DNA from: Lentisalinibacter sp964427415
Lineage (GTDB): Bacteria > Pseudomonadota > Gammaproteobacteria > Steroidobacterales > Woeseiaceae
Length of the DNA: 64,000 nt
Reading direction: 5' to 3'
Assembly (NCBI GenBank): GCA_964427415.1
Contig: CAYRUH010000018.1
Coordinates: 3,927-67,926, forward strand
Part shown: positions 11,547 through 22,200 of the stretch, one piece after another
Layout of the letters: each line of letters begins with the position of its first letter
Numbering within the stretch: the stretch's first letter is position 1
Program-made: the position numbers and the translations under genes
Notes under the pieces: generated by a model
The model's input: the letters and a program-made list of their open reading frames with translations, nothing else
Databases searched by the model: none
What the model was told of the DNA's origin: nothing

Positions 11547-13958
11547 ATGACTCTGACGCGCTGCTGGAAAGACCTTTGGCTGCTGTTTCTCATGATCTCG
11601 CTGAATGGCGGCATGGCGATGACCGCTCACGCGCAGGGCGCAGATCTGGTCATCGAGGAGATCGTCGTTACCGCCCGGAAGCGCGGAGCGGAGTCCATCC
11701 AGGACATCGGCGGCAGCATCCAGGTGCTCGACGGCGATGCCCTCGCCGAGACGGTCTCAACAGGCTTTGCCGATTACATGCGCGAGGTGCCCGGTCTCTC
11801 GGCGAACAGCTCCGGAAACGGTCAGGCACAGCTGTCCATGCGCGGCATCTCGGCGGCGCGACTGAATCACGCCAACCCGAATATTCCCTCGACGGTGTCG
11901 CTGTATTTCGACGAGACGCCGGTCAGCACCTCCGGCTTCAACCCGGATTCTGCGCTGTTCGACCTGAATCGCGTCGAGGTATTGCGCGGACCCCAGGGCA
12001 CGCTGTTCGGCGCGAGCTCCATGTCGGGTGCGATCCGGCTGATACCGAACGACCCGGTGATGGATGAACTGCTGGCCACCGCCAGCGTCACCGGTTTCGG
12101 CACCGAGGACGGCAGCGGCAGCTACAGCGGGCATGGTGTCCTGAACCTGCCCGTGACCGACCGGTTCGCGCTGCGCGGCGTCGCCTACAACGTCTCCAAC
12201 GGCGGCTATATCGATAATATCTATACGGGCGAAGACGACTACAACGACGAGAATATCCTTGGTGGCCGTCTGACGGGGCTCTGGGACGTGACGGATTCGC
12301 TGAGCGCGAAGGCCATGGTGATGTACCAGAACCTGGATGCCGACGGCCGGCCCCAGGAGCAGCGCCGCAACGACCCGGCGGAGACCACCACCGGCTTCGG
12401 TTACGACCTGGCGTTGCCAAGCGAGACCGTCGATCAGCTCGTCATCACGGACGAGCGCCAGAACGTGAAGTTCGTGGATAACCAGTTCGAGGACGAGTTC
12501 GTGCTGGCCTCGCTGCAGTTCGACCTGGAGCTGGACCGCTATTCGTTCACGTCCATCACCTCGTATTTCGACCGGGAGATGGATAACACGCTGGACGACA
12601 CCCGGCGCACGAGGAACCTGCTCGGTCTCGCCAACGCTCTCGGCGCTGCCGGGCAGCCGGTCTTCGCGCTCGGCGACTACGATCCGGTGACCCTGGACGG
12701 GGCCATCTTCCTCGAGCAGGTGGATCTGGAGAACAAGACCCGGAACGAGAAGTTCACCCAGGAGGTGCGCCTCAACAGCCGGTTCTCCGGACCCTTCAAT
12801 TTCGTGGCCGGTCTCTACTTTGAGGACGATTCCCGTCAGCTCGACCAGGTCAACGACCTGGACGGCCTGGATGCCTGGATCGCCTCGCCGAACGGACTCG
12901 ACGGTTTCGAACTGGGCAGCACCTTCGGCTCGCCGCTGGAGAATGCCTATTTCGATGGCACTTTCGATGTCGATACGACCCAGTTCGCGGCATTCGCCGA
13001 GGCCACGTACGAGTTCGGCGATTACGAGCTGACCGCCGGCGGTCGGTTCTTCGACTACGAGCAGGAGGCCTTCATCCGCTGGCAGGGCTGGGTGGAGTTC
13101 AGCGACGATTTGCTGGATGAGAAGACCTCCGAGTCCGGTTTCAACCCGATGGTGGAGCTCGCCTACCGGCCTTCCGACGACATGACGCTGTATGCCAAGG
13201 CCGCCAAGGGCTTTCGGGTCGGCAGCGTGCAGCAGTTCATCAATCCGGTCTTCTGTGCCGATGAACTCGCCGACCTCGGCTTCGACGGCGTGCCGACCAC
13301 GATCGACGGCGACTCGCTGTGGAATTACGAGGCCGGCGCGAAGACCACGCTGTTCGGCGGCACGACCACCGCCAATATCAGCGTCTACCAGATGGACTGG
13401 GAGGATGCGCGGACGCAGACCTTTCTCGCCTGCGGCTGGATCGTGGAATTCAGCATCGTCGACATCGTCAGCCGCGGCGTGGAGCTGGAGATCGTCTCCC
13501 AGCCGACGGACCGGCTCGGTCTGTCATTCGCCGCTGCCTACAACCAGTCCGAGGTGGACGGCGACCTCGACCCGTCGGCACCGCCCATCGCATCGGACGG
13601 CGACGAGGCGCCCTTCGCACCCGACTGGACGGTCAATGCGGGCTTCCGCTACGAGATCGCGAATGCTCTGAGGGCTCTCGACTGGTATCTGCGCGGCGAC
13701 GTCTCCTACGTGAGCAGCCAGTTCAACGAGCTGGGGACGCAGCAGCTGGAGCGTGTCGAGTTGCCGAGCAGCACGGTTCTGAATCTGTACACGGGCGTGA
13801 GCCGGGACAATTGGGAACTCGGCCTGTTCGTGCGCAATCTCACCGATGAGCGAATCGTCATGGGAGCGGATACGGACCGCCAGCGGCCCGCGCAGTTGAC
13901 GGTCGGGCGGCCGAGGAATGCGGGCGTCCGGTTCACCTATAATTTCGCGGGCGATTAG
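11547..13958 (+). CDS. TonB-dependent outer membrane receptor
   Basis: 803 residues. A signal peptide ends near HAQG (about residue 31), followed by a TonB box-like EEIVVTARKR, a plug domain with LNRVEVLRGPQGTLFGASSMSGAIRLI at about 135-165, and a beta-barrel ending in an aromatic-poor FTYNF-AGD tail. Such receptors import substrates across the outer membrane using TonB/ExbBD energy. The VLRGPQGTL plug type is common in receptors of unknown substrate in marine and soil gammaproteobacteria. The MFS gene follows 27 bases after the stop, suggesting a two-membrane uptake route. Confidence 0.93.
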   Translation: MTLTRCWKDLWLLFLMISLNGGMAMTAHAQGADLVIEEIVVTARKRGAESIQDIGGSIQVLDGDALAETVSTGFADYMREVPGLSANSSGNGQAQLSMRGISAARLNHANPNIPSTVSLYFDETPVSTSGFNPDSALFDLNRVEVLRGPQGTLFGASSMSGAIRLIPNDPVMDELLATASVTGFGTEDGSGSYSGHGVLNLPVTDRFALRGVAYNVSNGGYIDNIYTGEDDYNDENILGGRLTGLWDVTDSLSAKAMVMYQNLDADGRPQEQRRNDPAETTTGFGYDLALPSETVDQLVITDERQNVKFVDNQFEDEFVLASLQFDLELDRYSFTSITSYFDREMDNTLDDTRRTRNLLGLANALGAAGQPVFALGDYDPVTLDGAIFLEQVDLENKTRNEKFTQEVRLNSRFSGPFNFVAGLYFEDDSRQLDQVNDLDGLDAWIASPNGLDGFELGSTFGSPLENAYFDGTFDVDTTQFAAFAEATYEFGDYELTAGGRFFDYEQEAFIRWQGWVEFSDDLLDEKTSESGFNPMVELAYRPSDDMTLYAKAAKGFRVGSVQQFINPVFCADELADLGFDGVPTTIDGDSLWNYEAGAKTTLFGGTTTANISVYQMDWEDARTQTFLACGWIVEFSIVDIVSRGVELEIVSQPTDRLGLSFAAAYNQSEVDGDLDPSAPPIASDGDEAPFAPDWTVNAGFRYEIANALRALDWYLRGDVSYVSSQFNELGTQQLERVELPSSTVLNLYTGVSRDNWELGLFVRNLTDERIVMGADTDRQRPAQLTVGRPRNAGVRFTYNFAGD

Positions 13959-13985
13959 CCGGCACGGGTTTGCCGGACGATCGTG

Positions 13986-15251
13986 ATGGCGGCGGGCGGG
14001 GACAGGAAGTGGCTCTACATGGCGAGCCTGATCCTGGCCGGGGACAGCATCTACCTGCTGCCCTACATGCGCAAAAGCTTCCAGACCAGCATGCAGGAGG
14101 TCTTCGACGTGACCTTCACGCAGCTGGGCGTGATGAATGCCATGTTCGGCGCGCTGGCGTTCGGCGCGTATTTTGCCGGTGGCTGGCTGTCGGATCGGGT
14201 CGCCACGCGCACACTGCTGTCCGTGTCCCTGTTCGCGACCGGGCTCGGCGGTTATTACATGGCCACCATCCCGTCATATCCGATGTTGCTCGCCCTGCAC
14301 GCGTTCTGGGGCGTGACCTCCATCCTGACCTTCTGGGCGGCGCTCATAAAGGCGGCGCGGCTCTGGGGCGGACGCGACGATCAGGGCAAGACCTTCGGTA
14401 TCCTCGACGGAGGCCGCGGTCTGGTCGGCGCGGTCATGCTCTCGCTGGCCGCCTGGGTATTCTCCCGTTACGCAGTGGTCGCCGAGGGACTGGTCGCGGT
14501 TATCCTGCTGTACTCCACCGCATCCGTGATCGCGGGATTCTTCGTGCTGGCCTTCGTGCCGGCGGATACCGCCCACGGGTCGCTCAGCGGTGCGGGTAAT
14601 GCCCGGCTGTCCGCCGGTCAGCTGCGGCTGGTCATGGCGATGCCGGCCGTGTGGCTGCAAGCCCTGATCATTCTGCTCGCATACTGGTTGTATGTGGGTA
14701 CGTTCGAGTTCGCCACCTACGGCGAGAAGGCCTTCGTGCAGGACAAGGTCTTCGGCGCGCAGCTCGGTGCCTTCCGGGAATGGCTGCGCCCGCTGTCGGC
14801 GATCGCGGCCGGATTCCTGGCGGACCGAATCCGTCCTACCCGCGCCGTGGGCCTCGCTTTCCTGATCGCCGGCAGCGGTTACGCGGCGCTGGCCACGATC
14901 CCGGGTGAGGCCGACTGGCTGTGGCTGCTCTGGATACAGGTCGCGGCCGTGGCCATCGCTGTATTCGCCCTGCGCGGGATTTATTTCGCACTGCTGCAGG
15001 AGAGCCGGGTACCGGTCGCAGTGACCGGGACGGCGGTCGGCCTGGTCTCGATGGTCGGCTATACACCGGATGTTTTCGCCTACCCGCTGGCGGGATGGTT
15101 CCTCGACAGCTTCGGTGCGTCCGAGGGATACCGGGCCTATTTCGCCCTGCTCGGCGGCGCCGCACTGGTCGGCCTCCTGATGACGGTGCTGCTGGGCCGG
15201 CTCAATCCTGCGCCGGACGACGAAGATCATGCCGGTCTCGCCACGGCCTGA
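13986..15251 (+). CDS. MFS transporter coupled to upstream TonB receptor
   Basis: About 421 residues with 12 likely membrane segments. GGWLSDRVATRTLL fits the TM2-3 loop motif. The ATG at 13986 is preferred; a GTG one codon upstream is also possible. It follows the TonB receptor closely on the same strand, so it may move the same compound across the inner membrane. Its general look resembles sugar-phosphate or nitrate-type MFS proteins, but the substrate is unknown. Confidence 0.8.
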   Translation: MAAGGDRKWLYMASLILAGDSIYLLPYMRKSFQTSMQEVFDVTFTQLGVMNAMFGALAFGAYFAGGWLSDRVATRTLLSVSLFATGLGGYYMATIPSYPMLLALHAFWGVTSILTFWAALIKAARLWGGRDDQGKTFGILDGGRGLVGAVMLSLAAWVFSRYAVVAEGLVAVILLYSTASVIAGFFVLAFVPADTAHGSLSGAGNARLSAGQLRLVMAMPAVWLQALIILLAYWLYVGTFEFATYGEKAFVQDKVFGAQLGAFREWLRPLSAIAAGFLADRIRPTRAVGLAFLIAGSGYAALATIPGEADWLWLLWIQVAAVAIAVFALRGIYFALLQESRVPVAVTGTAVGLVSMVGYTPDVFAYPLAGWFLDSFGASEGYRAYFALLGGAALVGLLMTVLLGRLNPAPDDEDHAGLATA

Positions 15252-15451
15252 GCATCACTCCGACGCGCCTCACCGAGCGTATCGATTCGACACATCAGTG
15301 AGGCGGCGGAAATATCCGCGTGACCTGCCCGTAAGATTCTCCGCATGAAACCTTCACCGCTCTTTCACCGGATCGTCTTCCCGGTTTAACCGCCAGGCCC
15401 GAGCCTCTTCGCCGAGGCTGAAGAGCAACAACAACTCTGGCGGAGAGAACG

Positions 15452-18046
15452 ATGAGCGATAGCAGGAAAGTGCCGCGGCTTTGCGCCGCCGCCGGTTTGA
15501 CCCTTTTTTCCGTGATCTGCTCGCCGGTCGCGGCGCAGGAGCCGGATGAGGAGGTGATCGAGGAGATCACGGTGTTCGGTCAGGCGCTGTCGATGGAGCG
15601 GGCGCTGGACGTGAAGCGCAACTCCAGCGGCATCGTCGATGCCATCGCCCAGGACGATATCGGCCGCCTGCCGGATCTGAACACGGCCCAGGCGGCACTG
15701 CGGATACCCGGTGTCGCCGTGCAGAACGATCAGGGCGAGGCCCGCTTCCCGGTGATCCGGGGCCTGAATGCCACCTATAACCGAACCAGCGTCGACGGCG
15801 CCTACATCGCCTCGCCCGAGCGCGGCGGCATCGCCCGCGCGGTGCCGCTGGATCTGATCCCGGCGTTCCTGCTGTCGCGCATCGAGGTGCGCAAGTCAAT
15901 CACGCCGGATCTCGACCACAATGCCATTGGCGGCACCATCAACCTGGTGACCCGCTCCGCGTTCGAGGCGGATGAGCCGTTCCTGTTCGGCGGTGTGTTC
16001 GCCGGTCAGCACGAGCAGTCCGGTGACGGCAGCACGCTGAACGACGGCGAGGATGTGTTTCCGTGGCGGGGTAACTTCGCCGCCGGCACGACCTTCGGCG
16101 CCGACGATCAGTTCGGCGTGGTGCTCGGCGTGGACTACTCTATCCGCAATTTCGAGATCCCCCAGGTGGAAGTGGACGACGCGGATTACACGGAATTCGA
16201 CGCCGCCGGCAATAACGTGGGGCTCGGCAGCGGCAACGGCATCGTGGTGCCGACCAACCAGCGCATCTTTTTCTACAACAACGTGCGCGAGCGCATCGGC
16301 GTGACCGGACGGCTGGAATGGCAGCCCGGCGACGACGTCTACGCAGATCTCGCTGTTTACTATAACGAGTACAATGACGACGAGCGCCGTGACGAGGAGC
16401 GCTACGAGCTCGGCACCAGCGGCAGTTCGGGCCAGCCGGCAGTCATTCGGGAGCAGACGTCGACCACCGGCATTACCGATACCGGGTTCAACACCGTCGG
16501 CATCGGTCGATTCACGCTGGATCGCGACATCACGCTGATCCGCGCCGGCCTGGACTGGGATCTGACGCCGGCTCTGGTGCTCGAGGCCGGGGCCGCCTTC
16601 ACCCAGGCGGAACTCTCCAACCCGGAGGTGACGGATGCCTTCCAGACCGGCACCGAGCTCGGCGCCCTCTACGACACCTCACAGTTCTACAATACGGTAA
16701 CGCCGCTGGACCCGGCGGCGTTCAACGATCTCACCAATTACGGCCACGTGAACAGGGGTATCCTGGACCGCTTCACGGACGAGGATACGGTGGAGTTCAC
16801 ACTGGATCTCGGCTGGGACGAGACACCGGTGCAGGGGCTCGGCCTCAAGACCGGCATCCTGTTCCGCGATCTGGACAAGTCGGAAGGTTTCAATTTCCGC
16901 CGGCTGGTGGCCGGTGACGGCGTGGCCTATACCCTGTCCGACGTGGCCGATCAGGGCCTCGCAGACGTCACCTGGCAGGGCGGCTATCGTCTCGATAACC
17001 GGATCGACCTGGCGGCCTCCGATGCCTTCGTGGCCGGTAACGCCTTCGACGAGGTGTTGAACCTGGACCGCGGCTCGGATGCCACGGAGACCGTGACCGC
17101 GGCCTACGCCATGGGCACCTGGGAGGCGGGAGCGTGGACGGTGGTCGGCGGCCTGCGCTACGAGCAGACGGACTGGGACGGTCAGCCGCTGGGTGGCGAA
17201 ACGGTGGAGGGCGATTACTCCGACCTGCTGCCCTCGCTGAACGTGCGTTACCGGCTGGCGGAGGACCTGGTGTTTCGGGCCGCCGCGTCACAGACCCTGG
17301 GCCGGCCGAACATCTCCGACCTGACCCGGGGCGTCAGCATCAACCTCACGGACAACACCATCAGCCGCTCCAACCCGGCGCTCGAGCCGCGCGTATCCAC
17401 CAATTTCGACCTGAGTCTCGAGTGGTACATACCGAACGGCATCCTGGCTGCCGGCGTGTTCTGGAAGGATATCGAGGACGAGATCTTCTTCCTCACCACG
17501 GACGGACCGGTGACCATTGACGGCGTGACCTATGATGCCGTCTCCCAGCCGGAGAACGCAGCCAGTGCCGAGATTCTCGGTTTCGAGGCCCAGTATCAGC
17601 AAACGCTCTCGTTCCTGCCGGCGCCCTTCGACGGCTTCGGTATCCTGGCGAATGCGACGGTGCTTGACACCACCTTTGAGGTACCGCTGGGCGACGGTAC
17701 CACGCGGGAGACGAGCTTCTTCCAGCAGCCGGACCTGACCGGCAATTTCACGGTGTTCTATGCGACGCGGAATCTGGAGCTGCGTGCCTCCTACAACTAT
17801 ACCGACGAATTTCTGGACACCCTGAATGCAGGCGACCCGAACCGGGACGAGTACTGGGACGGCCGCTCCCAGGTAGACCTGCAGGCCCGCTTCAACGTGT
17901 CCGACAGCATCACTGTGATCGGCGAGGTGCAGAACCTCACCGATGAAGGCAGACGGGAGCTGACTGGTCCGGGAGCCCGCTTCCTGCAGGAGGACGCCGT
18001 GTTCGGCCGTACCTACTGGGTGGGTTTCACCTGGACGGCAGACTGA
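15452..18046 (+). CDS. TonB-dependent receptor, Caulobacter-type
   Basis: 864 residues. Signal peptide ending near VAAQ, TonB box-like EEITVFGQ, and a plug with GLNATYNRTSVDGAYIASPE and SRIEVRKSITPDLDHNAIGGTINLVTR. The N-S-G-I-V-D-A-I and D-I-G-R-L-P-D segments are hallmarks of the large receptor class first described from Caulobacter, often used for glycans and other large ligands. The ribosome site GGCGGAGAG precedes the ATG. A secreted partner gene begins 7 bases after the stop. Confidence 0.94.
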   Translation: MSDSRKVPRLCAAAGLTLFSVICSPVAAQEPDEEVIEEITVFGQALSMERALDVKRNSSGIVDAIAQDDIGRLPDLNTAQAALRIPGVAVQNDQGEARFPVIRGLNATYNRTSVDGAYIASPERGGIARAVPLDLIPAFLLSRIEVRKSITPDLDHNAIGGTINLVTRSAFEADEPFLFGGVFAGQHEQSGDGSTLNDGEDVFPWRGNFAAGTTFGADDQFGVVLGVDYSIRNFEIPQVEVDDADYTEFDAAGNNVGLGSGNGIVVPTNQRIFFYNNVRERIGVTGRLEWQPGDDVYADLAVYYNEYNDDERRDEERYELGTSGSSGQPAVIREQTSTTGITDTGFNTVGIGRFTLDRDITLIRAGLDWDLTPALVLEAGAAFTQAELSNPEVTDAFQTGTELGALYDTSQFYNTVTPLDPAAFNDLTNYGHVNRGILDRFTDEDTVEFTLDLGWDETPVQGLGLKTGILFRDLDKSEGFNFRRLVAGDGVAYTLSDVADQGLADVTWQGGYRLDNRIDLAASDAFVAGNAFDEVLNLDRGSDATETVTAAYAMGTWEAGAWTVVGGLRYEQTDWDGQPLGGETVEGDYSDLLPSLNVRYRLAEDLVFRAAASQTLGRPNISDLTRGVSINLTDNTISRSNPALEPRVSTNFDLSLEWYIPNGILAAGVFWKDIEDEIFFLTTDGPVTIDGVTYDAVSQPENAASAEILGFEAQYQQTLSFLPAPFDGFGILANATVLDTTFEVPLGDGTTRETSFFQQPDLTGNFTVFYATRNLELRASYNYTDEFLDTLNAGDPNRDEYWDGRSQVDLQARFNVSDSITVIGEVQNLTDEGRRELTGPGARFLQEDAVFGRTYWVGFTWTAD

Positions 18047-18052
18047 TCCCGG

Positions 18053-18955
18053 ATGGGTCATAGTTTTTCGCGTATGGCGGTATCGGTGCTGCTCTCTCTG
18101 CTGGCAGCATCGATGGCGGTCCCGGCGGCACCGGCCCCTAATCTCCCCTCAGTGCCGGGGTACCAGCCGCCGGAACCCGCCATGCTCGAGGCGGTATCCC
18201 TGGAGCGCTTCGCCGCCACCGAAGCGCTCCAGGGGGTGGCTGTGGACGCCGGACATTTCTACGCGGTCTTCAACTTCGCCATCGGCAAGTACGACCGGGA
18301 GACCGGCGAACGGGTCGGCGGCTGGGTCGGGGTCCGCGGCGGCCTCATCGGTCACCTGAACAGCTGCTTCGCGGACGCAGGCCGCCTCTGGTGCGCCAAC
18401 TCCAACCACCCCGAGGTACCGATGGCGAGTTCGGTGGAGGTTTTCGACACGGACACGATGACCCATGTCGACAGCCACCCGCTGGGACTCATGGACGAGG
18501 GTTCGCTGACCTGGTTCGTGCCCTGGACGCACGACGGCGAGCCCGGCTGGATGGCCGGCTTCGCCCATTACAACGACGAGACCGGCGAGCCGTACAAGAC
18601 CAATGCCTATGCCGGTGTGCACATTTTCGATAAGCGCTGGCGCCGCACCGGCGGCTGGCGCCTGCCGCCGGCGCTGATCGGGCGCATGGCGCCCCAGGCG
18701 GCGTCCGGCGGTGCACTCGGCGCGGATGGCCTGCTCTACATCTTCGGCCACCATGAGCCGGAGATGTACGTGCTGGCCGTTCCGGATCGCGGGCCCACCC
18801 TGATTCACGTCGCGACCGTCGCCATCGATGCCGAGGGTCAGGCCTTCGCCTTCGATCCGCTGCGCGAACGGGTGGTATGGACCATCAGCCGGCCGCACCG
18901 GGAGGTGCGCTCCTTCCGCCTGCCGGAGATCCCGCGCCCTCCCCACACAAGGTAG
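18053..18955 (+). CDS. Secreted propeller-like protein of unknown function
   Basis: 300 residues with an N-terminal signal peptide (to about residue 25). The sequence has repeated short strands (LQGVAVDAGHFYAVFN, GHLNSCFADAGRLWCANSN, GGALGADGLLYIFGHHEPEMYVL) suggesting a small beta-propeller. Two cysteines, in NSCFADAGRLWCANS, could form a disulfide. I recognise no catalytic motif. It begins 7 bases after the TonB receptor stop, so co-expression and a shared ligand are likely. Binding or lyase activity would be speculation. Confidence 0.75.
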   Translation: MGHSFSRMAVSVLLSLLAASMAVPAAPAPNLPSVPGYQPPEPAMLEAVSLERFAATEALQGVAVDAGHFYAVFNFAIGKYDRETGERVGGWVGVRGGLIGHLNSCFADAGRLWCANSNHPEVPMASSVEVFDTDTMTHVDSHPLGLMDEGSLTWFVPWTHDGEPGWMAGFAHYNDETGEPYKTNAYAGVHIFDKRWRRTGGWRLPPALIGRMAPQAASGGALGADGLLYIFGHHEPEMYVLAVPDRGPTLIHVATVAIDAEGQAFAFDPLRERVVWTISRPHREVRSFRLPEIPRPPHTR

Positions 18956-18993
18956 AAGACCCGTGTAAGGCCTTGCAGGAGCCCTTGTAGGAG

Positions 18994-19093
18994 NNNNNNN
19001 NNNNNNNNNNNNNNNNNNNNNNNNNNNNNNNNNNNNNNNNNNNNNNNNNNNNNNNNNNNNNNNNNNNNNNNNNNNNNNNNNNNNNNNNNNNNN
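18994..19093. other. Assembly gap, 100 N
   Basis: The 23 bases before the gap (18971-18993) are repeated exactly after it (19094-19116). They lie at the edge of a REP element, so the gap is probably a repeat-caused break with overlapping ends rather than 100 missing bases. Confidence 0.9.
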
Positions 19094-19109
19094 CCTTGCA
19101 GGAGCCCTT

Positions 19110-19132
19110 GTAGGAGGGCCTTCAGGCCCGAT
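19110..19132 (+). repeat. REP unit
   Basis: GTAGGAG, hairpin GGGCCTTCAGGCCC, then GAT, next to the first assembly gap. Confidence 0.9.
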
Positions 19133-19273
19133 CCAGCCCCTCTCCCTTCGCAGCCTCAAAGTCAAGTGCCCTTTCTGTCATCAAATCACAAATAATACCG
19201 TGCTAGTTTTCTTCCTGACCTGGGTCGTGTCTGTCCACCTTCGCCGTTGTCCATCGTAAAAACCGGAACAAGA

Positions 19274-22200
19274 ATGATGATCAATGCCACCGCACTCCGT
19301 CGTTCCCTCGTCTGTCTCGTCGCGGCTGCCGCGCCCGCACTGGGGCTCAGCGCGGCTTCCGCCGCCACTGCGCTCACGGAATCGTTCGACGAGGCGAGCG
19401 GCTTTACAACTTCTGCGCCATTCTTCTCCGATGGATCCGGCGACTATCTCGGTATCAGCGACGGCGCAGGCGGGGGCGATTTCGGCGGCGGCGGCGTCCC
19501 GTCCGCGCTGAAGGCCTACACCGGCTTCTCAGGCAGCTTCCTGACCGGCATGGATCTGAACGGCGAAGGGGCGGTGCTGCCGATCACCGTCGAATGGACA
19601 GGCATCGATATAGAGGGGCTCGCCAACCTGGAGTTCGGCGGCGACTTCGCCGAGTTCTTCGACAGCCCGGGGGATATCGACGCGGCCGACTACCTCCGTA
19701 TCAGCTACCGGATCGACGGCGGCGCCTATCAGAATCTGCTGTGGTTCTCGGGCGCCGACTTCTCCAGCACCGGCGGCGCGTTCAACGGCATTTTCCGCGA
19801 AGACATCGACTTCGACGGCGTGGGTGACGGCGCTGCGCTAGGCAACGCTGCTACCCGCTTCAGCAAAGCCATTCCGTCTTCCGGCACGACGCTGGATCTG
19901 CGCATGGAGATCAGTGTCGAGGCGGGTGACGAAGACTTTGCCGTCGACAACTTCATCATCGCCGAGTCGGCCGGCGCAGAGAGCTGCACCGGCACCACCC
20001 CGATCGCAGACATCCAGGGCAGCGGTGATGTTACGCCGCTGGACGGTACGGAAGTCACGTTGCGAGGCATCGTCAGCGCCGACTTCGGCGGCGAGATCGT
20101 GGTGCAGGAGGCGAGCGGCACGCCGCGCAGCGGTGTGGTCGTGTTCAGCTCGGGTAACGGCGCCTCCCGTGGCGACGAGGTCTGCGTGACCGGCGTCGCC
20201 TCGGAGCGTTTCGGCCAGACCCAGGTCGGCGGCAATGGCAATCCAAATGCCACGATCGAGATCCTTGGCACGGGCAACGCGCTGCCGGCCCCGGCGGTGG
20301 TGGCCAGCGGCGACATCGCCAGCGGCGCACCCGCAGCGGAACAGTGGGAGGCGGTGCTGGTCCGGGTCGATGACGTCACCGTCGCCGAGCCGGATCTCGG
20401 TTTCGGTGAGTTCCTGATCGATGATGGCAGCGGCGGCGTGCGTGTGGACGACAAGGGCAGCTTCGGTTACGTGCCGGTGGCCGGCCAGGTGCTGGAATTC
20501 GTCCAGGGTCCGCTCTTCTTCACCTTCGGTGATTACAAGATCGAGCCGCGTGACGATGACGACATCGGTGCACCGGCAGCGCCCCCGGGCGGCGTCTGCG
20601 GCGACCCGGCGACACGAATCAGTGCTATCCAGGGTGACGGCGATTCGACGCCGCTGGCCGGAGAATTCGTCGCCGTCGAGGCCGTGGTAGTCGGTGACTT
20701 TCAGGCCGACGACGACGTGCCGGGGGACCTTGCCGGCTTCTACCTGCAGGAGGAGGACGCGGATGCCGACGGCGATCCGGCCACCTCCGAGGGCATCTTC
20801 GTGTTCGACCTGCTGCTCGATCCCGCGGTCGACGTGATGACGGGAGACCTGGTGCGTGTCAGCGGCATCGCCGGGGAGTTCCAGGGTCAGACGCAGATCA
20901 ACGCAGCGTCCGGCGCCGTGCAGCTTTGTTCAATGAACCATGGCGAACTCGCGACCCCGGCTGTGATCACCTTCCCGCTGGCGGCCGGCCAGGAAGAGCT
21001 GGAGGCGCTCGAGGGTATGGCGGTCCGCATCGAGCAGCCGATGACGGTCATCGAGTACTTCAACCTGGACCGCTTCGGCGCCGTCGACGTTGCCCTCGAA
21101 CGTTTGCAGCAGCCAACGAACGCCGTCGAGCCCGGCCCCGAGGCGGCAGCACTGCTGGCGGAAAACGAGAAGCTCCGCATTCGTCTCGACGATGGCAGCC
21201 AACAGCAGAACCCGTTCCCGGTCACGTTGCCGGACGGTCAGCTCGAGTACAGCGACGCCTTCGGCGGCGGCGACACGCTCTCAGGCATCGAGGGCATCCT
21301 GTCCTGGATCCGGCCGCGTGTCGGCGGCAGCCCCGAGCGCTACGCCGTCCAGCTGACGGCCCTGCCGACCTTCGCCGATACGAATCCCCGACCGGGCGCA
21401 CCGGATACGGGCGGCACCGTGACCGTTGCGAGCTTCAACGTGCTGAACTACTTCACTACGCTCGGGTCCCGCGGCGCGGATACGCCGGAGGAGCTGGAGA
21501 AGCAGACCGCCAAGATCGTCGCGGCGCTGCTGGAGATGGACGCCGACCTCCTCGGCCTTATCGAGATCGAGAACAACTACGAGCTCGGCGCTGCCAGCGC
21601 CGCGGCTGCGCTTGTCGACGCGCTGAACGAGTTGCTCGGTGCTGATACCTATGCCTATATCGATCCGGGCATGAACGTCGGCTCCGACGAGATCGCTGTC
21701 GCCATCCTCTACCAGCCGGCCACCGTAACGCCGGCAGGCCCGCTTTCGATCCTTGACTCGGCGGCCGATCCGCAATTCATTGACACGAAGAACCGGCCGG
21801 TGCTGATCCAGAGCTTCGATCACCCTGCCTCCGGCGAGCGCTTCACTGTCGCCGTGAACCACCTGAAGTCGAAGGGTTCGTCCTGCGATGACATCGGCGA
21901 TCCGGACGCCGGCGACGGCCAGGGCAACTGCAACGGCACGCGAACCGCGGCAGCGGCGGCACTGGCAGACTATCTGGCGTCAGATCCCACCGGCAGCGGT
22001 GATCCGGACTTCCTGATCCTGGGCGACCTCAATGCCTATGCCAGGGAGGACCCCATTGACGCATTGCGCGAGGCGGGCTACGTTGATCTGATGGCTGCCT
22101 TCAATGGTGACGGCGCATACACTTTCGTCTTCGACGGCCAGACGGGCTATCTGGACCACGCTCTCGCGAGCCCGTCGCTACTCGGCCAGGTCAGCGATAG

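Larger units (their letters stand above)
18956..19273. other. Intergenic region containing an assembly gap
   Basis: Apart from the 100 Ns and REP sequence, the remaining bases (about 19140-19273) show no gene I can support. They must carry the promoter of the nuclease gene. Confidence 0.5.
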
